Source: Capillidium heterosporum (Eukaryota; Entomophthoromycota; Entomophthoromycetes; Entomophthorales; Capillidiaceae). From it: a DNA stretch of 64,000 nucleotides. The stretch spans positions 62,001-126,000 of the forward strand of contig WBMQ01000012.1 of the NCBI GenBank assembly GCA_016630905.1, written 5' to 3'. A model generated the notes under the pieces. It was not told the DNA's origin, ran no database searches, and saw only the letters and a list, made by a program, of their open reading frames with translations. Numbering within the stretch: the stretch's first letter is position 1; each line of letters begins with the position of its first letter. Made by a program: the position numbers and the translations under genes. Below are positions 31,669 to 43,646 of the stretch, in pieces.

Positions 31669-33193
31669 TAAATCTAGTATATAAAATCTTTATTATTATT
31701 CCTATGCTAAACCATCACTATCTTCTACATGCGTATTCTAAGGAACTGTACTATGTTTTAAAGCCTTTCTTTTCTTATATGCCTCCCTTTGTACCAATAG
31801 TTTTGCTTCCTCAGCTTCACCTTCAGCATATACTAAGTTTTTATATTGAATATGATACTCTCCATCATTATTCCTAAGTGGATACTTGGTAATATGAAAG
31901 TTGGTTAAGGCCAATCCCAATCGAAAATATGTATCATATCTATTTCGATCGAATTTATAAGGATGTGCAAGAATATACCACAATTTCTTTAATCGTCCAA
32001 AGTAATTCTCCACAATAATCCTATCAGTTGATATCTTAACATTGGTTGTAGCTTGATTCTTTGTTAGCCTACGAAGTGGTGGTTTTTTTGTTGGAATAAC
32101 TGCTCTAACGTTATGAACACCAATATAGCCTTTGTCAAGTAAAATTCCCCATTTAGTTGGAAACTCCATAGTACTTGAATCGAAATCTTCAATATCATGC
32201 TCATCTTCATGCTTAAGGGAATTTGCAAGATGGAAATCGATGTTATTGTTGAATATAACTAAATCAGACTGCTTTCCTATATCACTAGCTGTACATCCAA
32301 TTGCAAATCCATTTGGTAAGACAGATACTTCAGTTTTAAAGCCATGGCGCTTGTGCTTAGAACTGTAATAATCGCTACTATATGACTTATCACCTGAAGG
32401 CCGATTTGCATGTTGAAAGGTAACATCAGTACCATAGCGGCAAAATGGATAGTTCTCAAAAGTTGCTTTGTTCTCCTTTAAATACTTCATAGTAAATTTA
32501 GTATTAAACTTACTAACATATTTATCGTATAAATAAGGAGTTAGTATTACAATAAAGTTCCAAACCAATCTTCGAAAAGTTTCTGGTTTAATCCCAAAAG
32601 TAATACTTACATTGTTCTATCCTAATCCTACTTTTACAAAGCACAAGGCCATGAAGAAAACATTCTTTGTAGTAACTCGAGTCTTGTTCCCTCTACCAAC
32701 ATTCCAATTTGAGATAATGTGGTTTGAACAGCTAGCCCAGAGTATATCGAATTCATACCATGTAAAATTAGAAAGCTCCTCAACTGATTTATTACCATTA
32801 GCTTGAACTATGGCATGTAGATAAGGAGTAGGGTCTTCAATATCTTCGTCTGAATCAGGGTGAGTAGGCGCAATAGGTTGCTTTAAAATTCGATCTTGCT
32901 TCTCTTGTTGAGCTAAAAGTAACTCTTGAACTGATTGTCTAAGAACGTTGTTGCTAACTGGGTTACTACTAGCAATGCTAACTTCGTTTTCGACATTGGT
33001 GGTATTCTTGGAAGTATTCTTGGAGACAGATTTGGAAGTATTTTTAGAGATGGACTTGGAGGTGTTCTTAGTGTTAGGCATTTTGTTAAAATTTTAAACA
33101 GCCTTAATCAATTGTAAAATGCAAAGGCTTATATAGTACACTAAATTTAAGGCTTTTAATTAATATGTATTTATATATATATGGTGCTTTTTG
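31669..33193. other. palindrome loop (1,525 bp, asymmetric)
   Basis: This is the only sequence between the arms not present twice. It holds a single transposase gene on the minus strand with 69 bp beyond its stop and 112 bp before its start. A TATA-like CTATATAAG (minus strand, about 33129-33137) precedes the start codon. Confidence 0.9.
31738..33081 (-). pseudogene. PIF/Harbinger-type DDE transposase with one in-frame stop
   Basis: A single frame runs from ATG at 33081 to the stop at 31738, interrupted only by TAG at 32617-32619. The first 154 residues open with a Ser/Lys/Thr-rich stretch and continue to WYEFDILWASCSNHI. After the stop come GIKPETFRRLVWNF and the DDE_Tnp_4-like core. Counted from the codon at 32568, the catalytic triad is D48 (YGTDVTF), D145 (LLDKGY) and E187 (IVENYFGRLKKLW). 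Enzymes of this type cut and paste elements with TWA target duplications, usually with a separate Myb-like partner that I do not see. All core residues are present, so the damage is recent or the stop is read through. Use of two genes split at the TAG is unlikely because the second part has no ATG nearby. Confidence 0.75.
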
Positions 33194-33775
33194 CATTATT
33201 CGCATTAGATTAGAATTTTTGATATATAGATATTTCAGCCTTTGATTAGGCTTGAAACAATATGGACTTTGGTAATAAAAAGCCTTTAATATACTTTTTC
33301 AAAAGCTACTAAATACAGCAGCCAAGTATCTAGGCCACGACATAAGATATATATTATCAATTCTGAAAGCTACAGATTAGTAGAGCACATATATAAAGTT
33401 TTGAAAAATTGTATATATAGAAATAGTAAATTGGAAGCACAAAAAGTGCCTCAATCAACTTAAAACTTTCTAGAATTATAGATATATAAAAGTTATGCGA
33501 AATACACTATTTTATCAAAATTAAATAACTGGATCTCGAGATATACCCATAGTTTTGAAATCGAAGTGTCTGCAGCTTCAGTAAGCTCCAACTTTGAGTT
33601 TATAGATTCCCAGCCTGTATAAAATACCAGGAGTCGGTTCTCAGGATCTACTGAACCAAATGAAAAGTTCTATACAGAATATGAAGGCTATTGAATAGGG
33701 GAATTTATTAGTATAGTTCATATAAATAATTGGAAATTAAGATATATGGTATCTGCAAAGTATTAGCTGGAGATT

Positions 33776-33972
33776 ATGTTAATTAGGTAGTCATCCAGTA
33801 ATTACGTAGTCGCTATAGCAATTAGGTAGTCACCTAGTAATTACGTAGTCGCTATAATAATTACTAGGTTTCTCAATCTATTATGCAGTTATTAAATAGC
33901 TAATAAATTCCTTGATATGTTATGTAGTCAACAAATGATTACAGATTATTCAATCTATTATGCAGTTACTAA
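33776..33972. repeat. subterminal-type direct repeats (right arm)
   Basis: Mirror of 30890-31086. The two arrays face each other around the transposase gene, as expected for transposon ends, with about 2.7 kb between them. Confidence 0.45.
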
Positions 33973-34147
33973 GTAGTTTTGTAGTAAAGTAATTTATACA
34001 AATTGGCAGTGTTGTTTCGAATTTATTGGCCAATCTATTTAAATGCAGCTATTACGCATTAAGCTAGTAATTAAATAAGCTCTTCCTATCAATTCAATTA
34101 GAAACAAACTTTGTATTATTCTATAAACTACACATTAGTTTACATAC

Positions 34148-34867
34148 TGTAAGGAAATACTTCTAATTAGCTGTAGCTTCACTTAATAACTAGAATTCAG
34201 TTTTACATTCCGGACACATAGATTACCAGTTCGGCATTGATCCTAGCAATGCTAGAAGTTCTTTTCTCTTTAGCATGAATTAAGCGTTTTATTTAGCATT
34301 GACTGTCTCTAAATCAGCCTTGGCATTTCTTGGGTTAATGACGAATGCCCAGAAAACAAGAGGAATAGTGTTACTGATGGATTAGGGAAAACGTCAATTA
34401 CTAGTATTCTAAGTACCAACTACTAAAGACAAGTCACCTATATAAGGCCCACGGTGAACTTAGTAGTAGGTTAAGTTATTATTAAATAAACATATTGAAT
34501 CATTTGATATTTCTTCTGCTATTGGCATAGTATAGACTCCCTGCATAGTATAACGTAGAACTGATAATCGGCATCCCTCGACAGTAGAGAGTTGCGCTGA
34601 TCTGAACCGAACAAAAGAACTGAACCGAATTGATCTGAACTAAACCCTAGAACCCTCCTGAACCAATGAACCCGACTGTGCTCCTTAGCCTGATGGCTAC
34701 CCTTGGAGTATTCCTATCTGCCCACCGTCTCTGGATTAGGCTACAAGCACGAGCCTCCTCCTTATATAGCCTTATGGTCAACGTTCTTAGCCTTTATGGA
34801 GTCCTGGCTACCGTTGCTCCCTGGCTAACCCCAGCTGGTGAACGTTCCTTGTGGACGTTTCCCAACA
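34148..34867 (+). mobile_element. solo LTR, family B, long form (right arm)
   Basis: TGTAAGGAAA to CCCAACA, flanked by CATAC on both sides (34143-34147, 34868-34872). Mirror of 29995-30714. Confidence 0.93.
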
Positions 34868-34917
34868 CATACAAAATAACTAGTATACTATTGTATAGTT
34901 TCTTTATAACTAAGTAG
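34666..34917 (+). CDS. LTR-encoded hydrophobic peptide, family B (right arm)
   Basis: The frame begins at ATG 34666, about 200 bases before the LTR end, and passes through the end in frame (TTT CCC AAC A) to a chance stop at 34917. It has a hydrophobic opening (VLLSLMATLGVFL), a basic stretch HRLWIRLQAR, then a second hydrophobic segment (NVLSLYGVLATVAPWL) and TPAGERS. The relatives at 43409, 59502 (one stop) and 61051 (minus) preserve the same string of residues, so the frame was under selection in the live element. It resembles family A in layout (LTR start codon, membrane segment, exit in frame) but not in sequence. A Gag or Gag-leader N-terminus is the simplest reading. The left-arm copy is at 29945-30196 (-). 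Confidence 0.5.
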   Translation: MNPTVLLSLMATLGVFLSAHRLWIRLQARASSLYSLMVNVLSLYGVLATVAPWLTPAGERSLWTFPNTYKITSILLYSFFITK

Positions 34918-35267
34918 TTATACAGTCTAATATTAAGCCACCATACTAACTGCACAATTACTTTGAAAATACACAATTATTAAATGCCTTATTATGTAAC
35001 TATACTAACTGTTCATTTTATAGATGACTGCACATTTAGCTGGAAAATGTGACTTTATTCTATTAGACGACTTTAGCTATAAAATTACAACATGGTAGAG
35101 GAAAAAATTGTCTGTATGTATAAAGTTTACTGTTTATTTGGAATACATACTTAACATCTAGAGCCGCACATTCATTTTTAAGTCCAATACCTATTAAAGC
35201 TAGCCATCTTATTATATGGTAAGTTGCTATAACATCCAGGCTTGCAGTTGTAGCCATGGTTAGATAA

Positions 35268-35753
35268 TGTAGCAGCTTTGGTCGCTATAATGCTAATTAT
35301 TAGATCATAGACTCATTACTCTCTGTTTTCTTTTGCCACTTTCCTTATAACCTCGATCTTCTAATCCTTAATCTATAGCTATTTTAGCCACCAACTCGCT
35401 CCATAGCTTAGATATTTTTGATCTCTTTTATCAACAGCATAGCATCAGGTCCTGGAATTGCAACAATGGAGAGCTCTTCAGTAGTTGTTTGTATTATCAT
35501 AGACCTTTAAAGTCTTGATCTTAGTAAATCTCTTAGTTATTAGATAACGTGACTATATGGTTTGAATTCTCTGACCTCTCAGCTCACTACTTTCTGCCTT
35601 TCTTCGCTTCCCTTTGGACTTACCTCCTTTGGATGATTCATATCTCCAATGCGGTGGTCGGCGTTGGTTCTACTGTCCTGACCTCTTATGTCATACGTTC
35701 CCATTATGACACCATCGTTAGTTGGATCCAACGGCACCCCCTTGGATCTTACA
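35268..35753 (+). mobile_element. family A LTR, short form, inside DnaJ pseudogene (right arm)
   Basis: Mirror of 29109-29594. The LTR frame (start near 35555, WFEFSD) ends in SWIQRHPLGSYTY and runs into the J-domain remnant at 35754. Confidence 0.75.
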
Positions 35754-36846
35754 CTTATGAAGTACCAAATGATCCCCAGAAGCAGGATATCTACAACTGG
35801 TTGGGTGAAGATAGGTTGAATAGGAAATGGGATGGGGGTAGAACCCAAAAGTCTTGCTCTCCCATGTATTTGGTGGGTGTATGTTCGGTGGATGTTAGCG
35901 ATGTCAACCTTTGAGCCCTCCTAAGAGTAGAGATATCGATCATCAACTTTCGATAATTTTGAGCTATTTGTACACTGGAAAAGTCGTCCAAGTACCTGTA
36001 CAAACGTGGTCTGTTTGTACGATCTGTAATGGCCGTGGTGATCAAGAAAGCTCAATGCAAGTCTTCGACCTGTACCAAAGCTATAATATTAAGGTCAAGT
36101 ACCGTCAGATGAGTCTACTCGTCCATCAAATGCAACTGCCATATCAAGCTTGTAATGGCAAAGGTGAGTTTGATAAAAAAGCGGGATAGTACAAGAACTG
36201 TGAAAGGAAAAAGTTGATAATGATATATAGGCAGTTAAAAATTGCCATTCAACTGGTATAAAGTCCAACAAGAAAATTTATTTTAAAAACATGGGTGACC
36301 ATCTACTAGGCATGGTCCCTGGATCCATAATTATTCTGTTAGAGCAGGAACCCCACGAAAGTTTTATATGTAAGGGCAAAGCCTACACATTAGTATCAGC
36401 ATCAAATTGGCCACCGCTTTAAGTAGTGGAAATTTTGTAATTTGTTATCTTGATGGGTGTAATTTTATAGTTACTATAATTACTGGAGAAACTATCACTT
36501 TAAGAAAACTTTTGATTGTTTATTTTTGCTTAACTTTCAAATAGATGAAGTAAAATGTATCGAAAGGGAAAATATGTTCGTTTATTAGAGTATGAGCCAC
36601 AGGAACCTATACATAAAATTCAAAGTAAAACTCTCACTCATCAACTGGTTATCAATCCAAAAATTGGCCCAGCCTACTTCCCTCCTACCCCCAGCTGACC
36701 CCCTACCCGAAGCCAGTCCCAACTCCAACGAGGTTGTCCTCTCCAATGTTGACTCTAGTCAGTTCGCCAGGGCCAACAACATGTACAAGCAGTCCAATGA
36801 CAAGGATATACAACAGCAAAAGGATGCTCAATATGTCCAACAATAA
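35754..36846 (+). pseudogene. class-A DnaJ co-chaperone, decayed (right arm)
   Basis: Mirror of 28016-29108 with the same lesions. Useful landmarks on this strand are the J-domain end at 35754-35825, the zinc region at about 36024-36175, the substrate-binding segment at 36255-36410, and the C-terminal segment in an open 84-codon frame at 36592-36846. Confidence 0.82.
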
Positions 36847-36981
36847 TTGCAATCATATTTTCAAATCGATTTCAAATATATCTTCTATTTTCAAGCAACT
36901 TTTCGGTAAAAGGCTAGTGTTTCAAAAGAACATATAGCTATATTTGTTAAGGCAAATTAGTTTATGATAAATTGTATTTAA

Positions 36982-38027
36982 TGTAAGGTCCAGGGAGGTA
37001 TCGCTGGATCCAGTCAATGATGGCATCATATTGGGAACTCATGACGTGGTAGGTCAGGAAAACGGAACTAAGGCCCACTACTGCATTGGTGACAAAAGCT
37101 TGAATTCTCCGGAGGGCAGGCCGGACAGCCAGGTGAAGGAGATACAACATAAGGAGCGCCCATACAATGGTAGTCAAGTCCCAGTTCCAGGAGGGAACTA
37201 AAGAGACGGGTTGGGACTGGGAAGTGGAGTGGTGCTGAACTAAAGGGGGCCGGCTAGGTGGTGGTTGTGCGACCACCGGTGCCACAGTGTTAGGGTCAAA
37301 AGTAGGAGTTGGTTGATAGGTCAACGTTGGTTCAAAGGGGTAGACGGTATTAGTAACATTAATTGCCCAAAGAAGATGAGATCCGAGGGTAGCGAGGATC
37401 GTCAAAAGGTAATAGGAGGCTGGAAGGACAGGGAGACTAGACCACATAGTATTACTATGCTGAAAGTAAAAGTACGGGTAAAGTATAAGTTTATTTAGGG
37501 ACAAAGGACGGGATCAGGCTGCTGGGAACAGCTATGGCTAGGGACAGGGGGTGAGTAACAGCTATTTAGAAAATAGCAAGGTGGAACGTTGTCAAGATGC
37601 CGGCTTTTGGTAGTCGTCGAGGGGTTTAAATATCTCTTTGGCATCGTGGTTGTAGTGATGCTAGCGGGATTGGTTTCCCCTTCGGCAATCCACTACTCTA
37701 TAGATTAATTGAGTGTTTACCAAGTTTATCCAAAAGAGCCGGTAATTCGATTAACTACTACTGGTGCGTTTCCATGATTGGAAGGTGTGGATCAGCTAAT
37801 GTGCTGCTAATCGCTAGAGTTCCCAGGTTATGGTCAAGTTTAAGAAAATAATCAAGGTAATCGAAATAATTGATATGTGGGGTGGATTCATAACTAAGAT
37901 AGTTATGAATTGGAGAACAAAAAAAAAGAATTTGAAAATTAGTAAGAAGTAGAAAGAGGAAGGGAATCTAAGAAAGGAATAGGTCTATGACCTAATAATC
38001 GGGATTGTGACAACCAGGGTTGTTACA
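36982..38027 (-). mobile_element. solo LTR, family A, long form (right arm)
   Basis: Mirror of 26835-27880, flanked by TTTAA on both sides on this strand. Its hydrophobic frame runs 37447 to 36962 on the minus strand. Confidence 0.93.
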
Positions 38028-38356
38028 TTTAATATGTATATTTCATTTGAATTTTAGTCATTAATCCAAATTAGTTTATTAAAAAGTTTGATATTTAGCA
38101 CTTAATGTGTTTAAAAATATATAGCCTATATGTTTTTTAATATTAAAGGTCCAGAAACTAGACATATATCAGCTTTAAAATGAGAAAATCTTAAAGCTAT
38201 CTTAGTTCAAACTTTCACATAAGGTCTATAAGTAGCAAAAGCTGAACTTTTAAAATTATATCATAGCAAATAAATAAAGTAATAGAATATAGTAAACCAT
38301 GCTGTATATAAAATATATTGCTTTTTTATTTGCAAATTTCTTAAGAATGCCTACTG

Positions 38357-39144
38357 CTATATGCTGCTAGAATTGACTGATGCTTTCAATATAGCAGCCA
38401 AATTCTTCAGCTCAGAAAAGTGATCATATCTTATATAGATGGAATTAAACTTGTTCTTGAATGTCAACTTGATGGCACATCTATCTCGCTTCAAAGCATC
38501 GTCAAATTTATTGGTAGTGATGCAATTGTTACTATCAAAGTTTACCATTTCGAGCCTTGACAGTAAGCTGAGCTTGTAGCACTTGTAGGTCATGGAGCTA
38601 GGCTCGTCACTAGCAAATAAGAGCAGGTAGTTGCAGGTCAGTATACAGTAAAAGGGTTTGAAGCTCAACTTTGTCGAAAGAAATTTTAAACTAGAGCTGC
38701 TTTTGTATAACCAGCCTTCCTTCAAAACTATTTTTTGTCAATAGACATGATGTTAAGATCATAAAAGCTATTATCGAAGCTATAGTAGTTGAAAATTTTG
38801 TACTTGGAGATGCTATTAGAGTTCGTAGATGATGTAGATAGATTAGATATAGTTGAATCTGTCCTGACGTATCTGGTTGATATGTTGAACTTACTATCCA
38901 TCATCCTGGTGATACTCGAGTGGAATCCTTTCCTACGATTCATTATGCTACTTTGATTTTGATTTCTATCCAGCTTCTTGCTACACATATTGAGCTTCTT
39001 AATAAGAAATAGGTACTCCTTGGGCAGGCTTAAGTTGGTATAGCTTTGTTTTGTATAGATATTTTCCAATATATTCGGCCACAAAGTTTGTAATAGGTGG
39101 GTTACAAAGCGAGATGAGGATTCAGTCGTTTCCATAATATCCAT
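38357..39144 (-). pseudogene. PH-domain protein, frameshifted (right arm)
   Basis: Mirror of 25718-26505. It carries the same missing base at the Ser/Asn-rich to PH junction (about 38730), so the break happened before the arms were duplicated or was copied by gene conversion. Confidence 0.65.
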
Positions 39145-39851
39145 GATAGTTGAAGCTACTTGTTGCTGTGCTGATGAATTTGGCTGATGTAAAGCCACAT
39201 ACTAACTGCTTTATAACATTCTGTTGTTTTAGATAGCCATTTACTACCGTAAAAAGTTGAAAAGAAAAAGAAACGGCAAAGTTTCAAAAACTGCTATCCA
39301 AATATTCAACTTTCAATTGCCACTCAAGGTTTCATTGCAACTGTGGGCTCCTTGCTAAACTTTTGCAAGTGAAACTCGGTTACTGATATAGGTTGCTAAT
39401 TTCTGGTAGTTAGCACTAAAATAGGGTTGAAAGTCACCAAAGATGGATAGTACAACTTGGAGGAACTAGTGCAATGATAAATATGGGCTTACCTTCATGT
39501 GTAATTGAGCGGTGTACTTCACATTCAAATGATAAAAAGTTGAGGGATTATGGAAATCAAATTGAAGTTTCCAATATAAGTACTTTAAAAGTGCGGCTAA
39601 CAGTGCTCTTGTCACTAATAGACGATATTTAAGGTTGTGGGTATTGGGAAGATGAAATATTTACTTTCAAAGGCAGACGGCCGAGTAGTTGTATTTTTTT
39701 CTTTTGGCTATTAGTTTACTACTTGGTTTAGTAAATATGAGTGCCTTTCTATAAGCTCACCTATAAAAAGTCACCCCCTAGTTTCAGAAAAGCGGTAATA
39801 TGACTAGGAGCTATAAGTTCTTAATATTATCCAAAACTAATACTTCCCAGA

Positions 39852-40574
39852 TGTAAGGTCTAGGGAGGTGCCGTTGGATTCAACTAATGATAGTGTCATA
39901 ATGGGAGTGTATGGCAGGATAGGTTGGAGCAGTAAAACTAATGCCGACCACAGCATTGGTAATATGAATCACTCAGAGGTAAGTCCAAAGGGAAGCGAAA
40001 AAAGTTTGAACAGAGTGAGCTAAGAAGGTATAGAAGTCGAACCACATAGTAATGTTATCTAATAATTAGGAGACTTACTAGGAACAAGATTTTATTCGTA
40101 GACTAGAGAATGAGATCAAGAAGTGAGTAACAGCTAGAATAGCAAGGTGAAGCGTTGTCAAGATACCCGCTTTGGATAACAACAAGAGATTTAAATACCT
40201 CTTTGGAATCTCGGCAATAATTATATCTGATGGATTAGATTTCTACCTCAATTAATTATTTTACAGATTAAATAGGTTTTTGCCAAGTTTAGCCAGAAAA
40301 GTCTGTGATAATGCCGACTACTACTGGTGAGTTATCATCGTTAGAAAGCCATGATCTGGTGCTATGCTGCTAATAGCTGGAGTTTCTTGATGATGGCTAA
40401 CACCAAGTAATAAAGGGAATCAAAAATATCTGGGATGTGGAGCATATTTGTGACTAAAATAGTTACGAATTAAGGATGGAAAGATCGAAGTTAATGAGGA
40501 AAGTGACAAAGAAAAGCAGAGAAGAATAGGTCAGTGACCTAATAATAGAAATTGCAACAACTAAGCTTGTTACA
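39852..40574 (-). mobile_element. family A LTR, short form (right arm)
   Basis: Mirror of 24288-25010; no target duplication on either side. Confidence 0.75.
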
Positions 40575-40915
40575 TTTTATATACAATAGGCCACCAACTG
40601 TATAATGTACACTTTTTTAAGTAGCTTAAAAAATTTTGCAAATTTGTTTAAATATCTATTAGTAGTTTAAAATATATTTAAATAAAGAGTGTTATTAAAT
40701 TAAATGATTAGGTAGTATTAAACCTATACTACATTCTTTTAGTGGATATTAAATAGGCCATTAGTTGAATAGTTATCAATCTATTTATAAAATGCGTACC
40801 TATATATAAAAGTATCTACATATTTACTAACAATTTATTTCCTAGCTATGGTGATCTAGATGCGTCATGGTAACAAAATCTTGCAATACTCATTGAAACA
40901 GAGCTGGACGAAACA

Positions 40916-41224
40916 CTACCAGGACAGCATTCTGTAGCCTTCAAATTCTTTAGCACTCGGGAACTTGTTGATAACTGGACCATCGCAACTCTTGGCCTTG
41001 TGCAAGATGATAAAATTAACATAATTGTTCAAAATGAACTTGGCTTTGAAATTGAGGACGGCATTGATGCACCTGTAGGCTTTCTTCATACTGGCTGCAT
41101 TGGTTTCATCAAGGAGTTCGGGCCTGAAGTGGAAGAATATGTCAAGTCCAGAGCTTTGGTAATTGAATGCGCAGATACTATCGCAGGGACTGTTTGGAGT
41201 CAAGCACTTAGCACTGGCTACCAT
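40916..41224 (-). CDS. small protein of unknown function (right arm)
   Basis: Mirror copy of the 102-residue frame at 23638-23946, with its TATA-like box at about 41315-41323. An opposite-strand frame (41000-41245) overlaps it and has no independent support. Confidence 0.45.
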   Translation of the reverse strand: MVASAKCLTPNSPCDSICAFNYQSSGLDIFFHFRPELLDETNAASMKKAYRCINAVLNFKAKFILNNYVNFIILHKAKSCDGPVINKFPSAKEFEGYRMLSW

Positions 41225-42979
41225 ACTGGCGATGGTGGAGGCTAGGAAATAAGTTGGAAATGTATCTGGACTGTTTGTTGTGATGTTTTGTTGAGGATTC
41301 GAGTTATCGATACTCTTTTTATACTGCTTTTCACATCTTTAGGTGGCTACGTATCGCCTACTATTCTTTCCTTCCTTCAAAGCGTCTCGGACCAAGGCTT
41401 AAAATAAGTGCAGCTCCGCTTCCGTTAATGCTACAGCTCAACCCACTACTTTTAACTAAAATTAAGCTACTCGAAGCTAAAGCTTTGTACTAGGCCAAAT
41501 AGGCTTTAAACAAATGTTTAGGAAGCAACTTTTATCCACCTCTATTTCATATCTAGATTAAATCTTCAAAGGAATAGAATTAATAGATAAGTCCTAGAGT
41601 CTTTATAAAGCCCTTTTGGTTTTGCCTTAGATTTGAAGATGAATTATGCCTCAAGACTAAAGTTTGCTTTCGACGTAAACTTCTAAATGCTAGCTTTCCA
41701 GTAATCAGTAGTTTTACTATATTTAGCTAACTATACAAATTGTAGAGGAATATACATTAAAAAGTATGTAACAATCATCGATACTAGCAAGCCATTATTT
41801 GAAAGATGGATCTGAAGTTGGTAGCTTTCCTGCTACGTTTAGATCTAAAAGGTGTCTATAGTTTTGAGCCCCATCATATAAAATGTACAAATTTGAAAAC
41901 TACCCCTATTTTTTGAATGCAAACATACATGTACTAAGCATCTTACATTTAGCTACTCTAAGGTTACACTTTATAGACAAGTGCTATATTAAAATTATCA
42001 ATCAGTAGACTCTGTACCTGTGAAGGCAAGCTACTGTCGATGGCAGTATCAACTGAGTTTATATTAACTTTTAGAAGAATTCTTTAAATAAACTTTTGAT
42101 CTCTGCATTTTTAGCTTCGGACTTACTTGCTATATTCCTTTTGCTTTAAGTTGGTTGGTGCTACACCTAACATGAAACTTACCCATACATATAGGTGTTC
42201 ATTACTGTTTATATATTAAAAATTTATTTGAAATGATGTAACTGCTCAATCCATTGGAGTATATTTATAGACTCAACATGTCTTTCAAAATTTGTCGAGA
42301 TGGCAAGTAGTTTCTATATAATAGCATCCTTCAACAAAAATAAGACCAGGTAAAAGTAAAATATCCTATGCTTATGATACAAGCTAGTAAGTATACCTTT
42401 ATTTAGTGGTACTTGACAATCTCAAAAAAGTTCGAAAACCTATCCAGTCGAATAAGGTCCATTTTCCAATTAAATGTTTCATAATATAAAAAACCAATGG
42501 CTAATATGGCTAAATAAGATGTTAAACACTTACTTTAAAACAATGCAATTTTTAAAAATCCTATTTAGCTATACTAGCTATTCATTTTTTAGATTGCTGA
42601 GCATTTAATTGAAAATATAGCATACTTCTAACACCTTTAATATCAAGCCATTGTACTTTGTATCCAATGAAATTAGTACATGTTCTCAATAATAGAAAGT
42701 ATTGGAGCTTGGAAGTAAACTAATGCAATTATATTCGGAAAACCAGACATTTAATTAATTTTTAGCTATTTTTAAGCTTTCTATCGAACAAAGATAAACT
42801 TTAAAATGAAGTCGATATAGCTGTCATAAATACCCAACTTAAATCAATATGAACCAGCTACAAAAACTTCCCAATAAACTCCCTACAGCCGTTTTTCAAC
42901 ATTAGATAGAAAAAATCAATCCATTTTAGCCCAGCAGAACCAACTTATAATGCCTTAGAGATTTTCTGGTAACAGCTTT

Positions 42980-43583
42980 TGTAAGGAAATATTCCTAGAT
43001 CAGCTGTAGTTTCACTCATAAACCGAATTCAAGTCTAGAAATGTCTTTATAACAGGAATCAAGTGATTAACCCCGCAGTCACTATGTCTCATTCCTTGCA
43101 CTCCTTAACGATCACGATTATCTCCCAGAAAAACCAAATGAGTATCTGGAATATTGACTACTAAAGACAAGTCACCTATATAAGGCCCACGGTGAACTTA
43201 GTAGTAGATCAAGTAATTATTAAATAAACGTATTGAACATTTGATATTTTTCTTCTGCTATCGGCATAGTATAGACTCCCTGCGTAGTATAATTGAGAAC
43301 TGATAATTTGCATCCCTCCAAGACCGAGAGTTGCATTGACCTGAACTGAACCGAATCTGAAAACTCAAGCTAAACAATGTATTTGACTACATTACATTCC
43401 TTAGTCTCGTGGCTACGGTCGAAGTAGTCCTGTCTTCCCACCGCCTCTGGATCCGACTCCAGGCACGATTATCCTCCCTGTATAACCTTTGTGTCAACTT
43501 CCTTAGCCTTTATGGAGTACTGGCTACCGTTACTGCCTGGTTGACTCCTGCTGATAAGCGTTCTTTGTGGACGTTTCCCAACA
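42980..43583 (+). mobile_element. solo LTR, family B (right arm)
   Basis: TGTAAGGAAA to CCCAACA with GCTTT on both sides (42975-42979, 43584-43588). Mirror of 21278-21881. Confidence 0.9.
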
Positions 43584-43646
43584 GCTTTATACAAATGGGG
43601 CTATAACTTGAATACATCGGTATATGCAACCGATAAGTTTAAAAAC

